Origin: Saprospiraceae bacterium
GTDB taxonomy: Bacteria > Bacteroidota > Bacteroidia > Chitinophagales > Saprospiraceae
Direction: 5' to 3'
Length of the DNA stretch: 64,000 nucleotides
NCBI GenBank assembly: GCA_029263015.1
Contig: JAJCYI010000138.1
Coordinates: 62,001-126,000 of the forward strand
In this document: positions 27,435 through 37,901 of the stretch, piece after piece
Layout: each line of letters starts with the position of its first letter
Numbering within the stretch: the stretch's first letter is position 1
Translations under genes and position numbers: made by a program
Notes under the pieces: model-generated
Databases searched by the model: none
The model's input: the letters and a program-made list of their open reading frames with translations, nothing else
What the model was told of the DNA's origin: nothing

Positions 27435-27965
27435 TTAAATACGTTTGGTATGTATTTCTTCTGCCCCTGTCTCATCGAAAAAACCTTTAAGTCCGTCCAC
27501 GCCATCATCACTCATATCATTGGTTTGAAATGCGATGCAAAACTTGTCATCAGTAATGCGGTCATGGAGTACTGGGTTGTCAACTCCGAATCCCATACCA
27601 CATATGATATAGAAAACCACGGTCATTCCAATACCACAGAAAAGAACGGTCATTTCAAATGTAACGGGAATGAATGCAGGGATTGCCCAATATGGCTTAC
27701 CTCCAAAGATGGTTGGCCAGTCGGATGTGAAGATCCAAGTCATACCGAGGAAGCCTACCAGACAGCCGAGCAAACCAAAAATAAAACCGACGATGTGCAG
27801 GCGGCTTTCATCCATTCCCAACAACTTGTCGAGGCCGTGAATCGGAAATGGTGAATAAACGTCCATGATGTCGAGGTGCTTGGCGTTTGCCTTCTTAATG
27901 GCATTCATCATGATAACCTCGTCATCGTAAAGTCCAAATAATACGTCTTTATACTTGGCGCTCAT
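27435..27965 (-). CDS. actD: Alternative complex III subunit ActD (DUF3341)
   Basis: A 176-aa protein of the DUF3341 family with two membrane helices (residues ~58-80 and ~100-123) and soluble ends. It opens with FGLYDDEVIMMNAIKKA and carries the YSPFPIHGLDKLLG block typical of ActD. It is a structural subunit of ACIII without cofactor, placed between actC and actE. Confidence 0.9.
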   Translation of the reverse strand: MSAKYKDVLFGLYDDEVIMMNAIKKANAKHLDIMDVYSPFPIHGLDKLLGMDESRLHIVGFIFGLLGCLVGFLGMTWIFTSDWPTIFGGKPYWAIPAFIPVTFEMTVLFCGIGMTVVFYIICGMGFGVDNPVLHDRITDDKFCIAFQTNDMSDDGVDGLKGFFDETGAEEIHTKRI

Positions 27966-28049
27966 ATTTTATTGATTGCGTCCCAGAAATCCTTTCTGGG
28001 AAAAGTTATTTATCAAATAGTTTATATCCTACAATTCACGCTTCAGTGC

Positions 28050-29459
28050 TCAGTGAGCTTCAGCATGATCGGGCTTATGATCTTCCGTAGCATTAGGTCC
28101 AAGGTATTGGTCGCCATACTGTTTAAGGATGGCTTTCACTTCTGCTATAGCAACCACAGGGGCAACCCTTGTGAATGCCAAGAAGAGCATGAAGAACAAT
28201 CCAAGCGTACCAATGAAAATGCCTATTTCTACCCAACTTGGCCAATAGTAACTCCAGCTGGAAGGGAGGAAATCTTTTGCCAATGTGGTAGCGATGATTA
28301 CAAAGCGCTCGAACCACATGCCTATATTCACGAAAATGGATATGAAAAACGTCCACCATACACTCCTGCGGATTTTCTTTGACCAGTAAACCTGTGGAGC
28401 GAGGAGGTTACAGCTCATCATGCCTATATATGCCCAGTAATATGGGCCAGCCGCACGGTTCAGGAAGGCAAACTGTTCATACACATAACCAGAATACCAA
28501 GAAATGAAAAGCTCGATCAAATATGCTGAACCAACCATTGTACCTGTTACCAGGATCACTTTGTTCATGCTTTCAAGATGGCTCAAAGTGATATATTGCT
28601 GAAGGTTTAAGCATTTCCTAGTAATTATCATCAACGTTTGCACCATGGCAAATCCAGAGAATATCGCTCCTGCAACAAAGTAAGGAGGAAAGATGGTCGT
28701 GTGCCAGCCAGGGACAATTGAAGTGGCAAAGTCAAATGATACAATGGTGTGAACCGAAAGCACCAAAGGAGTCGCAATACCAGCCAAAATCAAAGAAAGG
28801 TATTCCCAGCGCTGCCAATGCTTGGCTTTACCAGTCCAACCCATGGCAAAGAAGGAATATATTTTCTTTCGGACACCTTTAGCCCGGTCACGAACCGAAG
28901 CAAAATCAGGTACCAAGCCTGTGTACCAAAACAATAATGATATGGTAAAATAGGTCGAGATTGCAAACAAATCCCAAAGCAATGGAGAGTCAAAGTTGAC
29001 CCACAACGGCCCCCGTGTATTGGGGTAAGGGAACATGAAAAAGTCAAGCCAAGGACGGCCAGTATGTGTTGCGGGAAACAAGCCCGCACACATTACCGCA
29101 AAGATGGTCATCGCCTCGGCAGAACGGTTGACCCCTGTCCTCCAGCGTTGGCGGAACAACAAAAGGATCGCCGAAATAAGCGTACCTGCGTGACCGATTC
29201 CGATCCACCATACAAAATTGGTAATGTCGTAACCCCAACCAACTGTACGGTTCAGGTTCCATGTGCCGATGCCAAAATAAAACGTCCAGCACAACGCGAA
29301 CATACCATATGCAAATAATGAAATTGAAATCACGATAGCTACCATCCACATTGTGTTGGGGGCTTTCTCAGTAGGCCCTACAAGGTCTTCCGTAATGTCG
29401 TGATAACTTTTATGCCCTTCTATTAAGGGTTCACGTATTCTAGAAACTGGTGCACTCAT
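28050..29459 (-). CDS. actC: Alternative complex III subunit ActC (NrfD-like quinol-binding subunit)
   Basis: A 469-aa NrfD/PsrC-family membrane protein with ten helices, including WWIGIGHAGTLISAILLLFRQRWR, FAVMCAGLFPATHTGRPW and VHTIVSFDFATSIVPGWHTTIFPPYFVAGAIFSG. In ACIII this subunit forms the quinol-oxidation site next to the iron-sulfur protein ActB. It is encoded between actB and actD. No oddities. Confidence 0.92.
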   Translation of the reverse strand: MSAPVSRIREPLIEGHKSYHDITEDLVGPTEKAPNTMWMVAIVISISLFAYGMFALCWTFYFGIGTWNLNRTVGWGYDITNFVWWIGIGHAGTLISAILLLFRQRWRTGVNRSAEAMTIFAVMCAGLFPATHTGRPWLDFFMFPYPNTRGPLWVNFDSPLLWDLFAISTYFTISLLFWYTGLVPDFASVRDRAKGVRKKIYSFFAMGWTGKAKHWQRWEYLSLILAGIATPLVLSVHTIVSFDFATSIVPGWHTTIFPPYFVAGAIFSGFAMVQTLMIITRKCLNLQQYITLSHLESMNKVILVTGTMVGSAYLIELFISWYSGYVYEQFAFLNRAAGPYYWAYIGMMSCNLLAPQVYWSKKIRRSVWWTFFISIFVNIGMWFERFVIIATTLAKDFLPSSWSYYWPSWVEIGIFIGTLGLFFMLFLAFTRVAPVVAIAEVKAILKQYGDQYLGPNATEDHKPDHAEAH

Positions 29460-29500
29460 GTTTTGAGAGTTTGCAGTTTTTTTAGGAATGAGGGAATAAT

Positions 29501-29630
29501 AAAATGTACAATTGGGCTTAGTTATTTTTTCTTCTAAGGAATCTTAAAAACCAGTGCATAGCCCACAGCTACAGACTTATTTCTATTGTTTCTTAGAAGG
29601 AAAAAGGACAGGCCAAATTGTATATTTTAT
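29501..29630. repeat. Imperfect inverted-repeat element between actB and actC
   Basis: Left end AAAATGTACAATTGGGC and right end GGCCAAATTGTATATTTT pair with a few mismatches, continuing into TTTTTTCTTCTAAGGA against TTCTTAGAAGGAAAAA, around a ~50-nt core. The rest of the 299-bp gap 29460-29758 shows no gene. Confidence 0.6.
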
Positions 29631-29758
29631 AGTTCACTTATTCCTTTATTGCTTTTAGCTAATAGCTTTTGGTCTTTGCCTAAGTACTAAAGCAGAAAGC
29701 AGACTTTTATTAAATCCTATTAACTGAAAGCCAATGGCCCACAGCTAACAGCTAAATA

Positions 29759-32700
29759 TTAACTCAATGCGTCGTCCCTGTTCACCACTTTCACGGTGTA
29801 CTGTACTGATGGACGAATATTTATTTCTTCCAATACTATATAATTGAGTGGATCGTGGAATTTCTTGTCAATTTCAGATCCTTTCATGTTGGTATCACCA
29901 AATGTAATCGCTCCAGTTGGACAAGCAGTCTGGCAAGCAGATTTTACTTCACCATCACGGAGGGCACGGCCTTCACTTTTTGCTGTTAGTTTACCTTCCT
30001 GGATACGTTGTACACAGAAACTGCATTTTTCCATTACGCCACGTACCCGAACGGTTACGTCTGGGTTCAAGACCATCCTCGTCAAGTTGTCTCCGCCAAA
30101 TGGCACTTCCTCACCGTTCAGAGGCACTTCATTTACAGGGAAAAGGTCAGCAGTATTATAATCCAACCAATTGAAACGGCGGACTTTGTAAGGGCAGTTG
30201 TTAGCGCAATACCGTGTGCCGATACAGCGGTTATAGGCCATTTGGTTCAATCCTTCTGAACTGTGGTTGGTCGCAGAAACCGGACAAACGTTTTCACAAG
30301 GAGCATTGTCACAATGTTGGCACATCATAGGTTGATAGACCACATTTGGATTCTCATAATCGCCATAAAAATAGCGGTCAATGCGCAACCATGTCATTTC
30401 GTGGTGACGGTACACCTCGTGCTTACCAACTACTGGGACATTATTTTCGGCAACACAAGCCACTTGACAAGCTCCACAGCCAGTACACGCGTTCAAGTCA
30501 ACATGCAATCCCCAATGGTGGCCTTGTGAGTATTTTTCCTTGACGAATTCATCATAAGGATAAATAGTTTGCTGGTTGAGATGTTCGTGGTGGTGACGGC
30601 GTACTTCCAATCCTTTTCGTTGGCCATCAGTGCCGTCATTATGCATGAAGTGCTCAAGGTTGTTGAGGTTGGACCGCTCAATGATAGACCGTTCCGTCAA
30701 TGCTCCTTGAAAACCTTTGCCTAATGTCATCAAGGCAACTTCATCAACGTTCAAAGTTTCATCAGAGCCATCCACTTTTCCAGTCACACCCATGGTGTGG
30801 TGGTACTGTACACAAGCAAATTCGTCGTCAGGCTCAACATTTGTATTTACACCATTTACCGTATTATAATATTGAACATTGCCCTCCGCATCCCTTGACA
30901 TCCAAGGGTACACATTCCTACCAATCCCAATTCCACAATCTCCAGAAACTGTACGGCCATAGCCCAAGGCAATTGAAACGGTTTCTTTCTTCTGTCCAAA
31001 TTGACGGACACAAGAAACTACTTGACCTTTATCACCGATTGTCAACTCTACCTTATCTGCTTGTTTGTAATATTCATTTTCATTCAAACCTGCAAATTGA
31101 CCAGTAGCGTTGAATCGCCGGTCGCCATCAAATTCGATTGGAATAGAAAGGTAGTTGTCCCAAACACAGCGGGTAATTGGGTCGGGCATCTCCTGTAGCC
31201 AAGGATTGTCAGCATATTGGCCGTCTCCGATATTCACCGTTTCAAAAAATGAAACTTCAAGTCCGCTCTGGGGTTTGGAAACTTTTGAAGCAGCGCTTGA
31301 AACGTCTCCGTTGAACCCGTTATCGACAATACCAAGATCAGATGTTTCAAATACACCATCGTGCAAAGTGCTGTCCCAAAAAGCCCGGAAAGTTGCATAG
31401 TTGCTTTGGTGCGAGAACATATTGGCCTGCCAATTGGCATTCAGATATTCGTAATATACTTGTGCTGCACCAGGGTTGATACTTGTGCTTCCAGCCCAGC
31501 GAAGAATAGTTTCTTCTGCTTGGCGGGTATTGAAAAGTGGGGATATAGTAGGTTGTATTAAGGTGTAAACCCCACGTTTTGCTTCTGCGTCGCCCCAACT
31601 TTCCAAATAGTGATGGGTAGGAGCGACATATTTACAAAGGGCAGAAGTTTCGTTGGGGGCATAAGCCAAGGATACTGAATTTTGTACTTTTTCAAGTGCA
31701 GCTACAAAAGCTTCTGCATCTGGAATATCATAAGCTGGGTTAGCGCCTCCCAATACAATCAAGGTGCTGACACTTCCGCTGTTCATTTCACCGATCAGGT
31801 CAGCCACGTCACGGTCGATACCTTGGCGCTGCATCGATGCATTCGTAAAACTAAGGGTACTGCCGTAGTTGTTGAGCATGTTGTTGATGGCATTCACCAA
31901 GGTCTGCTCGCCAGTATTATTACTACCGGCAACAATCAGGGATTTGCCGCGGTTGGCCCAAAGCTCATCCGCTACCTTACCAAGTGCTGCTGATGCTTCA
32001 CATTTGCCACCGCCAACAGTCTGGCCACCTGCTTTGCTGGCAACCGCATTGTATAACGCCACGATAGCCTGACCCATTTCTGATGGCTTCACCAAAATAC
32101 GGTTATCCGCATTTGAGCCAGTCAGTGACATGGTGCTCTCCACTTGGATGTGGCGAGACATGTTAGGATTTTTTACATCTTTTATCTTGCGGTTATCAGT
32201 ATATTGACGGGCATATTCAATTGGAGAAATCCAGGTGCCGAGGAAATCTGCACCAAAGCTGACAATCACATCGGCTTTGTCAAAACTGTAGTTGGGAATC
32301 ACTTTTTGGCCGAAACAAGCCTCGTTTGCCTGCAACATCGCAGAGGATGAAACCGCATCGTAAGTTACAACCTTTGTTCTTGGATATTTTGCCAGAAACT
32401 CGCCCAAAACCTTTTTTGCTGTTGGGCTAATAATGGTGTTGGTCACGATCCGAACACTTCCTTCCCCCAATGCCGCACTGATTTCTTTATCAATAGTATC
32501 CCAAGAAATAGTTTCCCAGTTACCGCCAGCATTTTTTAAAGGCGACTGGTAGCGGTTGGTGTCATAAAGGCTCAATACGCTGGCCTGTGCCCTGGCGCTT
32601 GTGCCCCCTTTAGTCATGCTGGAAAGCGTATTACCTTCTATCTTTATCGGACGTCCTTCTCTTGTTTTAACTAAAACTGGGCAGTAATCGCCTCCATTAA

Positions 32701-32998
32701 CAAAAGAAGAAGCATAATAAGAAGCCACGCCAGGAACTATTTCATCAGGCTTGGTTACGTAAGGGATAGCCTTTTTGACAGGAATATCGCAACTGGCAGC
32801 AACTGTCGCAGCACTAACACTGAAACCCAAAAACTTCAAAAAATCACGACGGTTGGATTTTACTTCAAGCGTTTCATCTCTTTCGAGCAAGCTTTTTTCG
32901 TCAGCAAATTCCTTTTCAATGGATTCTAGGAGATGTGGATCCTTTTCCAAGTGTTCCACCCCGATCCATACTTCCTTATTTTGATCTTGATTTTTCAT
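29759..32998 (-). CDS. actB: Alternative complex III subunit ActB (molybdopterin-like plus 4Fe-4S ferredoxin domains)
   Basis: A 1079-aa protein. A ~48-residue N-terminal extension precedes the twin-arginine motif NRRDFLKFLG (Arg50-Arg51), the 'TAT-variant' layout of Bacteroidota. Residues ~70-740 resemble a molybdopterin oxidoreductase large subunit, a domain known not to hold the cofactor in ACIII. The C-terminal ~280 residues are a four-cluster ferredoxin: CTGCGACQVAC, CQHCDNAPCENVCP, CIGTRYCANNCP, CSFCVQ and CQTACP. It relays electrons from quinol to the heme subunits on the periplasmic side. It follows actA. Confidence 0.93.
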   Translation of the reverse strand: MKNQDQNKEVWIGVEHLEKDPHLLESIEKEFADEKSLLERDETLEVKSNRRDFLKFLGFSVSAATVAASCDIPVKKAIPYVTKPDEIVPGVASYYASSFVNGGDYCPVLVKTREGRPIKIEGNTLSSMTKGGTSARAQASVLSLYDTNRYQSPLKNAGGNWETISWDTIDKEISAALGEGSVRIVTNTIISPTAKKVLGEFLAKYPRTKVVTYDAVSSSAMLQANEACFGQKVIPNYSFDKADVIVSFGADFLGTWISPIEYARQYTDNRKIKDVKNPNMSRHIQVESTMSLTGSNADNRILVKPSEMGQAIVALYNAVASKAGGQTVGGGKCEASAALGKVADELWANRGKSLIVAGSNNTGEQTLVNAINNMLNNYGSTLSFTNASMQRQGIDRDVADLIGEMNSGSVSTLIVLGGANPAYDIPDAEAFVAALEKVQNSVSLAYAPNETSALCKYVAPTHHYLESWGDAEAKRGVYTLIQPTISPLFNTRQAEETILRWAGSTSINPGAAQVYYEYLNANWQANMFSHQSNYATFRAFWDSTLHDGVFETSDLGIVDNGFNGDVSSAASKVSKPQSGLEVSFFETVNIGDGQYADNPWLQEMPDPITRCVWDNYLSIPIEFDGDRRFNATGQFAGLNENEYYKQADKVELTIGDKGQVVSCVRQFGQKKETVSIALGYGRTVSGDCGIGIGRNVYPWMSRDAEGNVQYYNTVNGVNTNVEPDDEFACVQYHHTMGVTGKVDGSDETLNVDEVALMTLGKGFQGALTERSIIERSNLNNLEHFMHNDGTDGQRKGLEVRRHHHEHLNQQTIYPYDEFVKEKYSQGHHWGLHVDLNACTGCGACQVACVAENNVPVVGKHEVYRHHEMTWLRIDRYFYGDYENPNVVYQPMMCQHCDNAPCENVCPVSATNHSSEGLNQMAYNRCIGTRYCANNCPYKVRRFNWLDYNTADLFPVNEVPLNGEEVPFGGDNLTRMVLNPDVTVRVRGVMEKCSFCVQRIQEGKLTAKSEGRALRDGEVKSACQTACPTGAITFGDTNMKGSEIDKKFHDPLNYIVLEEINIRPSVQYTVKVVNRDDALS

Positions 32999-33073
32999 CT
33001 TATATATTAATGTGACGCTTTGATTGTTGATTTATGATTGATGAGTTATCAATTATCAATTATCAATCATAAA

Positions 33074-34501
33074 TTAATAATGGCATTTCTGGCACTCTGT
33101 CCCGCCAATGTCTTCAACGGTTACTTTATCCCTTTCCAGGTCTTTGATTTCCTGGTGGTAATTTTCATAATAGTTGTCGTAATAGCCGTTGCTGGCAAAT
33201 TTGACTTCAGTTTGGCGGTGGCAGCTGATGCACCATCCCATTGAGAGGGGAGAGTACTGCTTCATTACAGCCATCTGTTCAACTTTACCGTGGCACTGTT
33301 GGCACTCAATTTTACCGACGGACACGTGTTGTGAGTGGTTGAAATATACATGGTCAGGTAGGTTGTGGATACGTACCCATTCGATTGGACCAGCTATGTT
33401 TTCATCACCTTCTTCAGGATCGGTCAATGCATCGACGATACCATCCCATTGTTCCTCAATCAGGTTCTCGCCTTCGTCGTCCAACAATCCTTTGTCTTGG
33501 ACATATTGGTCAGCAATCCATTTGGTGTATATCTTTTTGATATCCTCCTCGGCCAGTTGGTCGTAATCTTCTATATACTTGTCAGTACTAGGGTCAAAAC
33601 CAATTGAAGCATATATTTTGGTCAATTCCTTGGTGCCCCATCTTGAGCCATTCTTAATGGCTTTGTGGCAGTTCATGCAGGTACTTGCTCCTGGGATGAT
33701 GGCATGTTTGGAGCGGCGGGCGCCATCGTGGCAGTAGTTACAATCAATTTTTTGCTCACATGCATGGATGATGTGGGAGAAATTGATCGGTTGTTCTGGT
33801 TGGTAACCTTGTTGGCGACCAAGATTGATCGAATTGTTTACGGTAATATAGCCTCCGGCAACAATCACCAAGAAAATTGCAAAACTGACTACACTTTTGC
33901 CAGTGAGTATTTCTGCTAAGGTCTTGCGCTGAGGAGTGATGCCCGTCTCTTTTATTTCCTCCATATGGTTAAGATTGGAAATAATGCGGGCAAGTATCAC
34001 AGCAAGCAAAGCCAAAACAACAAATAGAAAACCGTACAATAAACGGTTGCTGTCTTCAGCTTCTGTAGGAACCTCGCATTCGGAAGCCGCAAGGTCGTCC
34101 TTTGAGCCTCCACCACCACCTCCAGCAACTTGGAAATCAATATAACCGAGAATATTGGCAATGTCCTCGTCCGTAAGGTTAGGGAAACTGGTCATGACCC
34201 CTGGTTTCCACTCGTTCCACAATTCTGTGGCCCGTGGATTACCGTCGGCGATCATGCCCTGCGAATTCCTAATCCATTGGTACAGGTCTTCTTCAGAATC
34301 CCAGTTGTCTTGGGTCCCTCCAAGTGGTGGGCCAGTGAGCTTGCTCTTCATGTCCTTGTTGTGGCAAGCCGCACAGTTGTTCTTGAAGAGGGTTTTCCCA
34401 GCGTCGATATTAACCTCTTGACCAAAGGTGGAGAATGTAAGAAAGGAAAGCGCTAATACTAAAAGCTTGTAAGTCAGTCTTTTAAATGCCATGTTTAGCA
34501 T
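33074..34501 (-). CDS. actA: Alternative complex III subunit ActA, multiheme cytochrome c
   Basis: A 475-aa cytochrome c. Two in-frame ATGs (34501 and 34492) precede a signal peptide ending STFGQ; either is possible. Six CxxCH motifs are seen: CAACH in an N-terminal class I cytochrome domain (~residues 30-125), then after a membrane helix (LLYGFLFVVLALLAVILARI) and a second helix, CNYCH, CMNCH, CQQCH, CISCH and CQKCH. The last five form the usual pentaheme ActA; the first is a fused mono-heme domain. First gene of the respiratory operon, with a good promoter match upstream. Confidence 0.93.
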   Translation of the reverse strand: MLNMAFKRLTYKLLVLALSFLTFSTFGQEVNIDAGKTLFKNNCAACHNKDMKSKLTGPPLGGTQDNWDSEEDLYQWIRNSQGMIADGNPRATELWNEWKPGVMTSFPNLTDEDIANILGYIDFQVAGGGGGGSKDDLAASECEVPTEAEDSNRLLYGFLFVVLALLAVILARIISNLNHMEEIKETGITPQRKTLAEILTGKSVVSFAIFLVIVAGGYITVNNSINLGRQQGYQPEQPINFSHIIHACEQKIDCNYCHDGARRSKHAIIPGASTCMNCHKAIKNGSRWGTKELTKIYASIGFDPSTDKYIEDYDQLAEEDIKKIYTKWIADQYVQDKGLLDDEGENLIEEQWDGIVDALTDPEEGDENIAGPIEWVRIHNLPDHVYFNHSQHVSVGKIECQQCHGKVEQMAVMKQYSPLSMGWCISCHRQTEVKFASNGYYDNYYENYHQEIKDLERDKVTVEDIGGTECQKCHY

Positions 34502-34554
34502 AATTGATTTTTCTGAAAAATGAAGGAAAAATGACTCCTCCCATCAAATCGGCG

Positions 34555-34586
34555 CAAAGATATAATTCCAGCTATTTTTTTAACAA
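34555..34586 (-). promoter_or_regulatory. Promoter of the ACIII-oxidase operon
   Basis: The minus strand carries TTG (complement of 34584-34586), a 21-nt spacer and TATCTTTG (complement of 34555-34562), an exact TTG/TAnnTTTG match to the Bacteroidota primary sigma consensus. Transcription would start near 34549, leaving about 48 nt before the actA ATG. Confidence 0.7.
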
Positions 34587-35007
34587 GAAATTAAGGAAGG
34601 AAGAGGTATTTAGATAAAATCTAAATACCAAAAAGGAAAGGATCGCCCTGCAAAGTCAAGTATGGTATGAAGGTGTCGATTGTTTTATCAATTTGTACAT
34701 TAATATAATTGGTGCTGAAAACTTATATTTTTGCGCAAATTGATAAAGGTCTTTCCCATAAAACCACAATAGCAACAACGGGAATCATAAAGAACAACTA
34801 ACTTGAGGTACGATGAGTGAATAACGAATCCCGAAATTCGCTATTCACGGAGTTCGCCAAAATGAATTCAGCGTAACTTGAATCACTAGTAGATCTTTAA
34901 TTTTGGCTTCTTCTTTTGTGTCTATCTGATGCCTTTTGTGGTTCAGCAGAAATGGCAGGCTTCAAAAAAAACATCACTTTTGTAGCGATAATTACCAACA
35001 CCCAAAT
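34587..35007. other. Intergenic region between actA and xylB
   Basis: No coding sequence seen. It holds a hairpin at 34817-34848 (GTGAATAACGAAT pairing with ATTCGCTATTCAC, one mismatch) and the 16-mer TGCCTTTTGTGGTTCA at 34930-34945 that is also found at 13016-13031. No good TTG/TAnnTTTG promoter for xylB was found. Confidence 0.55.
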
Positions 35008-36495
35008 ATGTACCTGTTAGGTTACGATATTGGTTCATCTTCGATAAAAGCTGCTTTGGTCAATTGTAAAACCAAGGAAACAGTTGCCGTGGTGCAATCA
35101 CCAAAATCGGAAATGGAAATCCATGCACCTCAACATGGTTGGGCAGAACAGGATCCAGAGACTTGGTGGGACAACATTTGTTTGGCTACACGCTCTCTAT
35201 TGGAAAAAACAGCTGTTGACCCTGCTGACATTAAAGGAATAGGTATTTCTTACCAAATGCACGGGCTTGTTTTGGTCGATAAATACAAGCGTCCACTTCG
35301 GCCAGCCATCATTTGGTGTGATAGTCGGGCCGTAGAAATTGGGAGTCGTGCATTTCAAGAAATTGGCGAAAAAAAATGTTTGTCCCATTTGCTGAACTCA
35401 CCTGGAAATTTTACAGCATCAAAATTAAAATGGGTAGAGGAAAATGAACCTGCTGTTTATGGAATGGCTCATAAAATGATGCTCCCTGGCGACTTTATTG
35501 CCATGAAGTTGACCGATGAAATATCAACTACTCCGAGTGGCCTTTCTGAAGCCATGTTATGGGATTTCCAAGAAAATAAACCTGCCGACCTTGTTCTTGA
35601 CTATTTTGAAATTGAAAAAAACCTCTTGCCAGAAATTAACCCAACCTGTTCCATTCAAGGCTATTTGTCGCAAGCCGCAGCTGAGGCGACGGGGCTTGCG
35701 AAAGGAATTCCAGTTGCATATCGTACTGGAGATCAACCAAATAATGCGCTGTCACTCAATGTGTTGGAGCCAGGTGAAGTGGCAGCCACGGGAGGAACGT
35801 CAGGCGTTGTGTATGGAGTAGTTGACCGCCCCGTGTTTGATTCGAATTCGCGGGTGAATGGTTTTGCGCATGTCAATCACAGTGCGGAAACGACCCGTAT
35901 CGGGATGCTGCTTTGCATCAATGGTGCTGGAAGTCAATATGCCTGGGTGAAGCATCAGCTAGGGCAAACCGGAGTTTCATATGCTGAAATGGAGAAGTTG
36001 GCAGAAGTTATTCCAATCGGTTGTGATCGTCTTCATATTTTGCCGTTTGGAAATGGGGCAGAGCGGATGTTGGGTAATATTAATGTGGGAGCAAAAATCA
36101 ATAACCTGCATTTTAACCGCCATTCTAAAGCGCATATTTACCGAGCGGCATTGGAAGGAATTGCATTTTCCTTTGTTTATGGGATGGGAATTTTGAAAAA
36201 CATGGGACTTAATGTGCAGGTCATGCGTGCAGGAAACGACAACCTTTTCCAATCAAAAATTTTTTCATCCACGATTTCGAATTTGATGCAAAGTCGCATA
36301 GAGTTGATTGAAACCACTGGCGCCGTGGGCGCTGCTAAAGCCGCAGGGGTTGCTACTGGGATATACAGTTCGCTTAGTGAAGCGATGGAGGGCAATGACC
36401 TGGTCATGGTTTATGAACCTCAACAGAGGGAATCTGCTTATGATGATGCTTATGGGATGTGGGAAAAGGAATTGGAAAAAGAGATAAGTAAATAA
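35008..36495 (+). CDS. xylB: Xylulokinase
   Basis: The ATG at 35008 gives a 495-aa FGGY-family kinase beginning at [17 protein letters not shown], the N-terminal phosphate-binding strand; the longer frame from 34936 adds only unconserved sequence. Further motifs are [13 protein letters not shown], the substrate-site region [10 protein letters not shown] and IIWCDSRA, and the ATP-binding GGTSGVVYG and [15 protein letters not shown] blocks. The enzyme phosphorylates D-xylulose to xylulose 5-phosphate. xylA follows 20 nt later, supporting xylose rather than another sugar. Confidence 0.93.
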   Translation: MYLLGYDIGSSSIKAALVNCKTKETVAVVQSPKSEMEIHAPQHGWAEQDPETWWDNICLATRSLLEKTAVDPADIKGIGISYQMHGLVLVDKYKRPLRPAIIWCDSRAVEIGSRAFQEIGEKKCLSHLLNSPGNFTASKLKWVEENEPAVYGMAHKMMLPGDFIAMKLTDEISTTPSGLSEAMLWDFQENKPADLVLDYFEIEKNLLPEINPTCSIQGYLSQAAAEATGLAKGIPVAYRTGDQPNNALSLNVLEPGEVAATGGTSGVVYGVVDRPVFDSNSRVNGFAHVNHSAETTRIGMLLCINGAGSQYAWVKHQLGQTGVSYAEMEKLAEVIPIGCDRLHILPFGNGAERMLGNINVGAKINNLHFNRHSKAHIYRAALEGIAFSFVYGMGILKNMGLNVQVMRAGNDNLFQSKIFSSTISNLMQSRIELIETTGAVGAAKAAGVATGIYSSLSEAMEGNDLVMVYEPQQRESAYDDAYGMWEKELEKEISK

Positions 36496-36515
36496 TAGAT
36501 AATCAATGGTTAATA

Positions 36516-37874
36516 ATGAAAAACAAGACTCGTAAGAACACTGACTTTGCCATCGTGACTGGTGATAAAGAATACTTTAAAGGCATCGGTAAAATCCAAT
36601 ATGAAGGTCGGGAATCCGATAATCCATTCGCTTTTAAATGGTATGACGAAAACCGGAAAGTTGGCCGCAAGACCATGAAGCAGCATTTCAAATTTGCTGT
36701 CGCATACTGGCATACATTCTGTGGAACGGGTGGCGATCCATTTGGCCCAGGCACTAAAAATTTCCCGTGGGATGCAGCATCGGACCCACTTGTGAGGGCC
36801 AGGGCGAAGATGGACGCTGCTTTTGAGTTCATGACCAAAATGGGCATTTCCTATTATTGTTTTCACGACACTGATTTGGTGGACGAGGGTAAAAACCTGA
36901 AGGAATCTGCCAAGCGCTTAGAAGCGATAACCGATTATGCGATACTCAAACAAAAAGTCTCCGGCGTGAAACTGCTATGGGGCACGGCTAATCTTTTTTC
37001 CCATCCCCGATATATGAATGGCGCTGCGACCAATCCTGACTTCGAAGTGGTAGCATATGCTGGAGCGCAAGTGAAAAATGCGCTCGATGCCACCATCAAA
37101 TTGAAAGGAGAAAACTATGTATTTTGGGGCGGAAGGGAAGGTTATATGTCGCTGCTGAACACCAATATGAAACGGGAGCTGGCCCACCTTGCCCGGTTTC
37201 TTCACATGGCGAAAGATTACGCTCGTATGCAAGGCTTTAAAGGCACGTTTTTTATTGAACCAAAACCGATGGAACCAAGTAAGCACCAATATGATTTTGA
37301 CGCGGCGACCTGCATCAATTTCATGCGGGAATATGACCTGATGGATGATTTCAAACTAAATATTGAGGTCAATCACGCTACTTTGGCGCAACACACCATG
37401 CAGCACGAGCTGCAGGTGGCGGCAGATGCTGGGTTACTTGGCAGCATGGATGCCAATCGCGGCGATTATCAAAATGGATGGGACACCGATCAGTTTCCGA
37501 ATAATGTATATGAACTCACCGAAGCGATGTTGGTCTTGCTGGAAAGTGGCGGGCTAAAAGGTGGCGGTATCAATTTCGACGCAAAAACCCGTAGAAATTC
37601 TACCGATTTGGAAGACATTTTTTATGCACACATCGGGGGTATGGATTGCTTTGCCAGAGCACTTTTGGCGGCAGATAATATTCTGAAAAATTCGGAGTAT
37701 AAACAACTCCGTAAGCAGCGCTACACTTCATTTGACAAGGGCAAAGGAAAAGATTTTGAAAATGGAAAATTGAAACTGATTAACCTTGCTAAATTGGCCG
37801 AAAAAAATGGGGAACCTTTGCAATACAGTGGTCGCCAGGAGTATTTTGAAAATATTATTAATCAATTCGTTTGA
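36516..37874 (+). CDS. xylA: Xylose isomerase
   Basis: A 452-aa class II xylose isomerase that turns D-xylose into D-xylulose. The catalytic pair is His117 and Asp120 in CFHDTD; the metal ligands fall in [46 protein letters not shown] and [13 protein letters not shown]. The [13 protein letters not shown] signature is also present. It is in an operon with xylB. Confidence 0.96.
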   Translation: MKNKTRKNTDFAIVTGDKEYFKGIGKIQYEGRESDNPFAFKWYDENRKVGRKTMKQHFKFAVAYWHTFCGTGGDPFGPGTKNFPWDAASDPLVRARAKMDAAFEFMTKMGISYYCFHDTDLVDEGKNLKESAKRLEAITDYAILKQKVSGVKLLWGTANLFSHPRYMNGAATNPDFEVVAYAGAQVKNALDATIKLKGENYVFWGGREGYMSLLNTNMKRELAHLARFLHMAKDYARMQGFKGTFFIEPKPMEPSKHQYDFDAATCINFMREYDLMDDFKLNIEVNHATLAQHTMQHELQVAADAGLLGSMDANRGDYQNGWDTDQFPNNVYELTEAMLVLLESGGLKGGGINFDAKTRRNSTDLEDIFYAHIGGMDCFARALLAADNILKNSEYKQLRKQRYTSFDKGKGKDFENGKLKLINLAKLAEKNGEPLQYSGRQEYFENIINQFV

Positions 37875-37901
37875 GTATAACTCGAATGAAATCAAGTGTT
37901 T

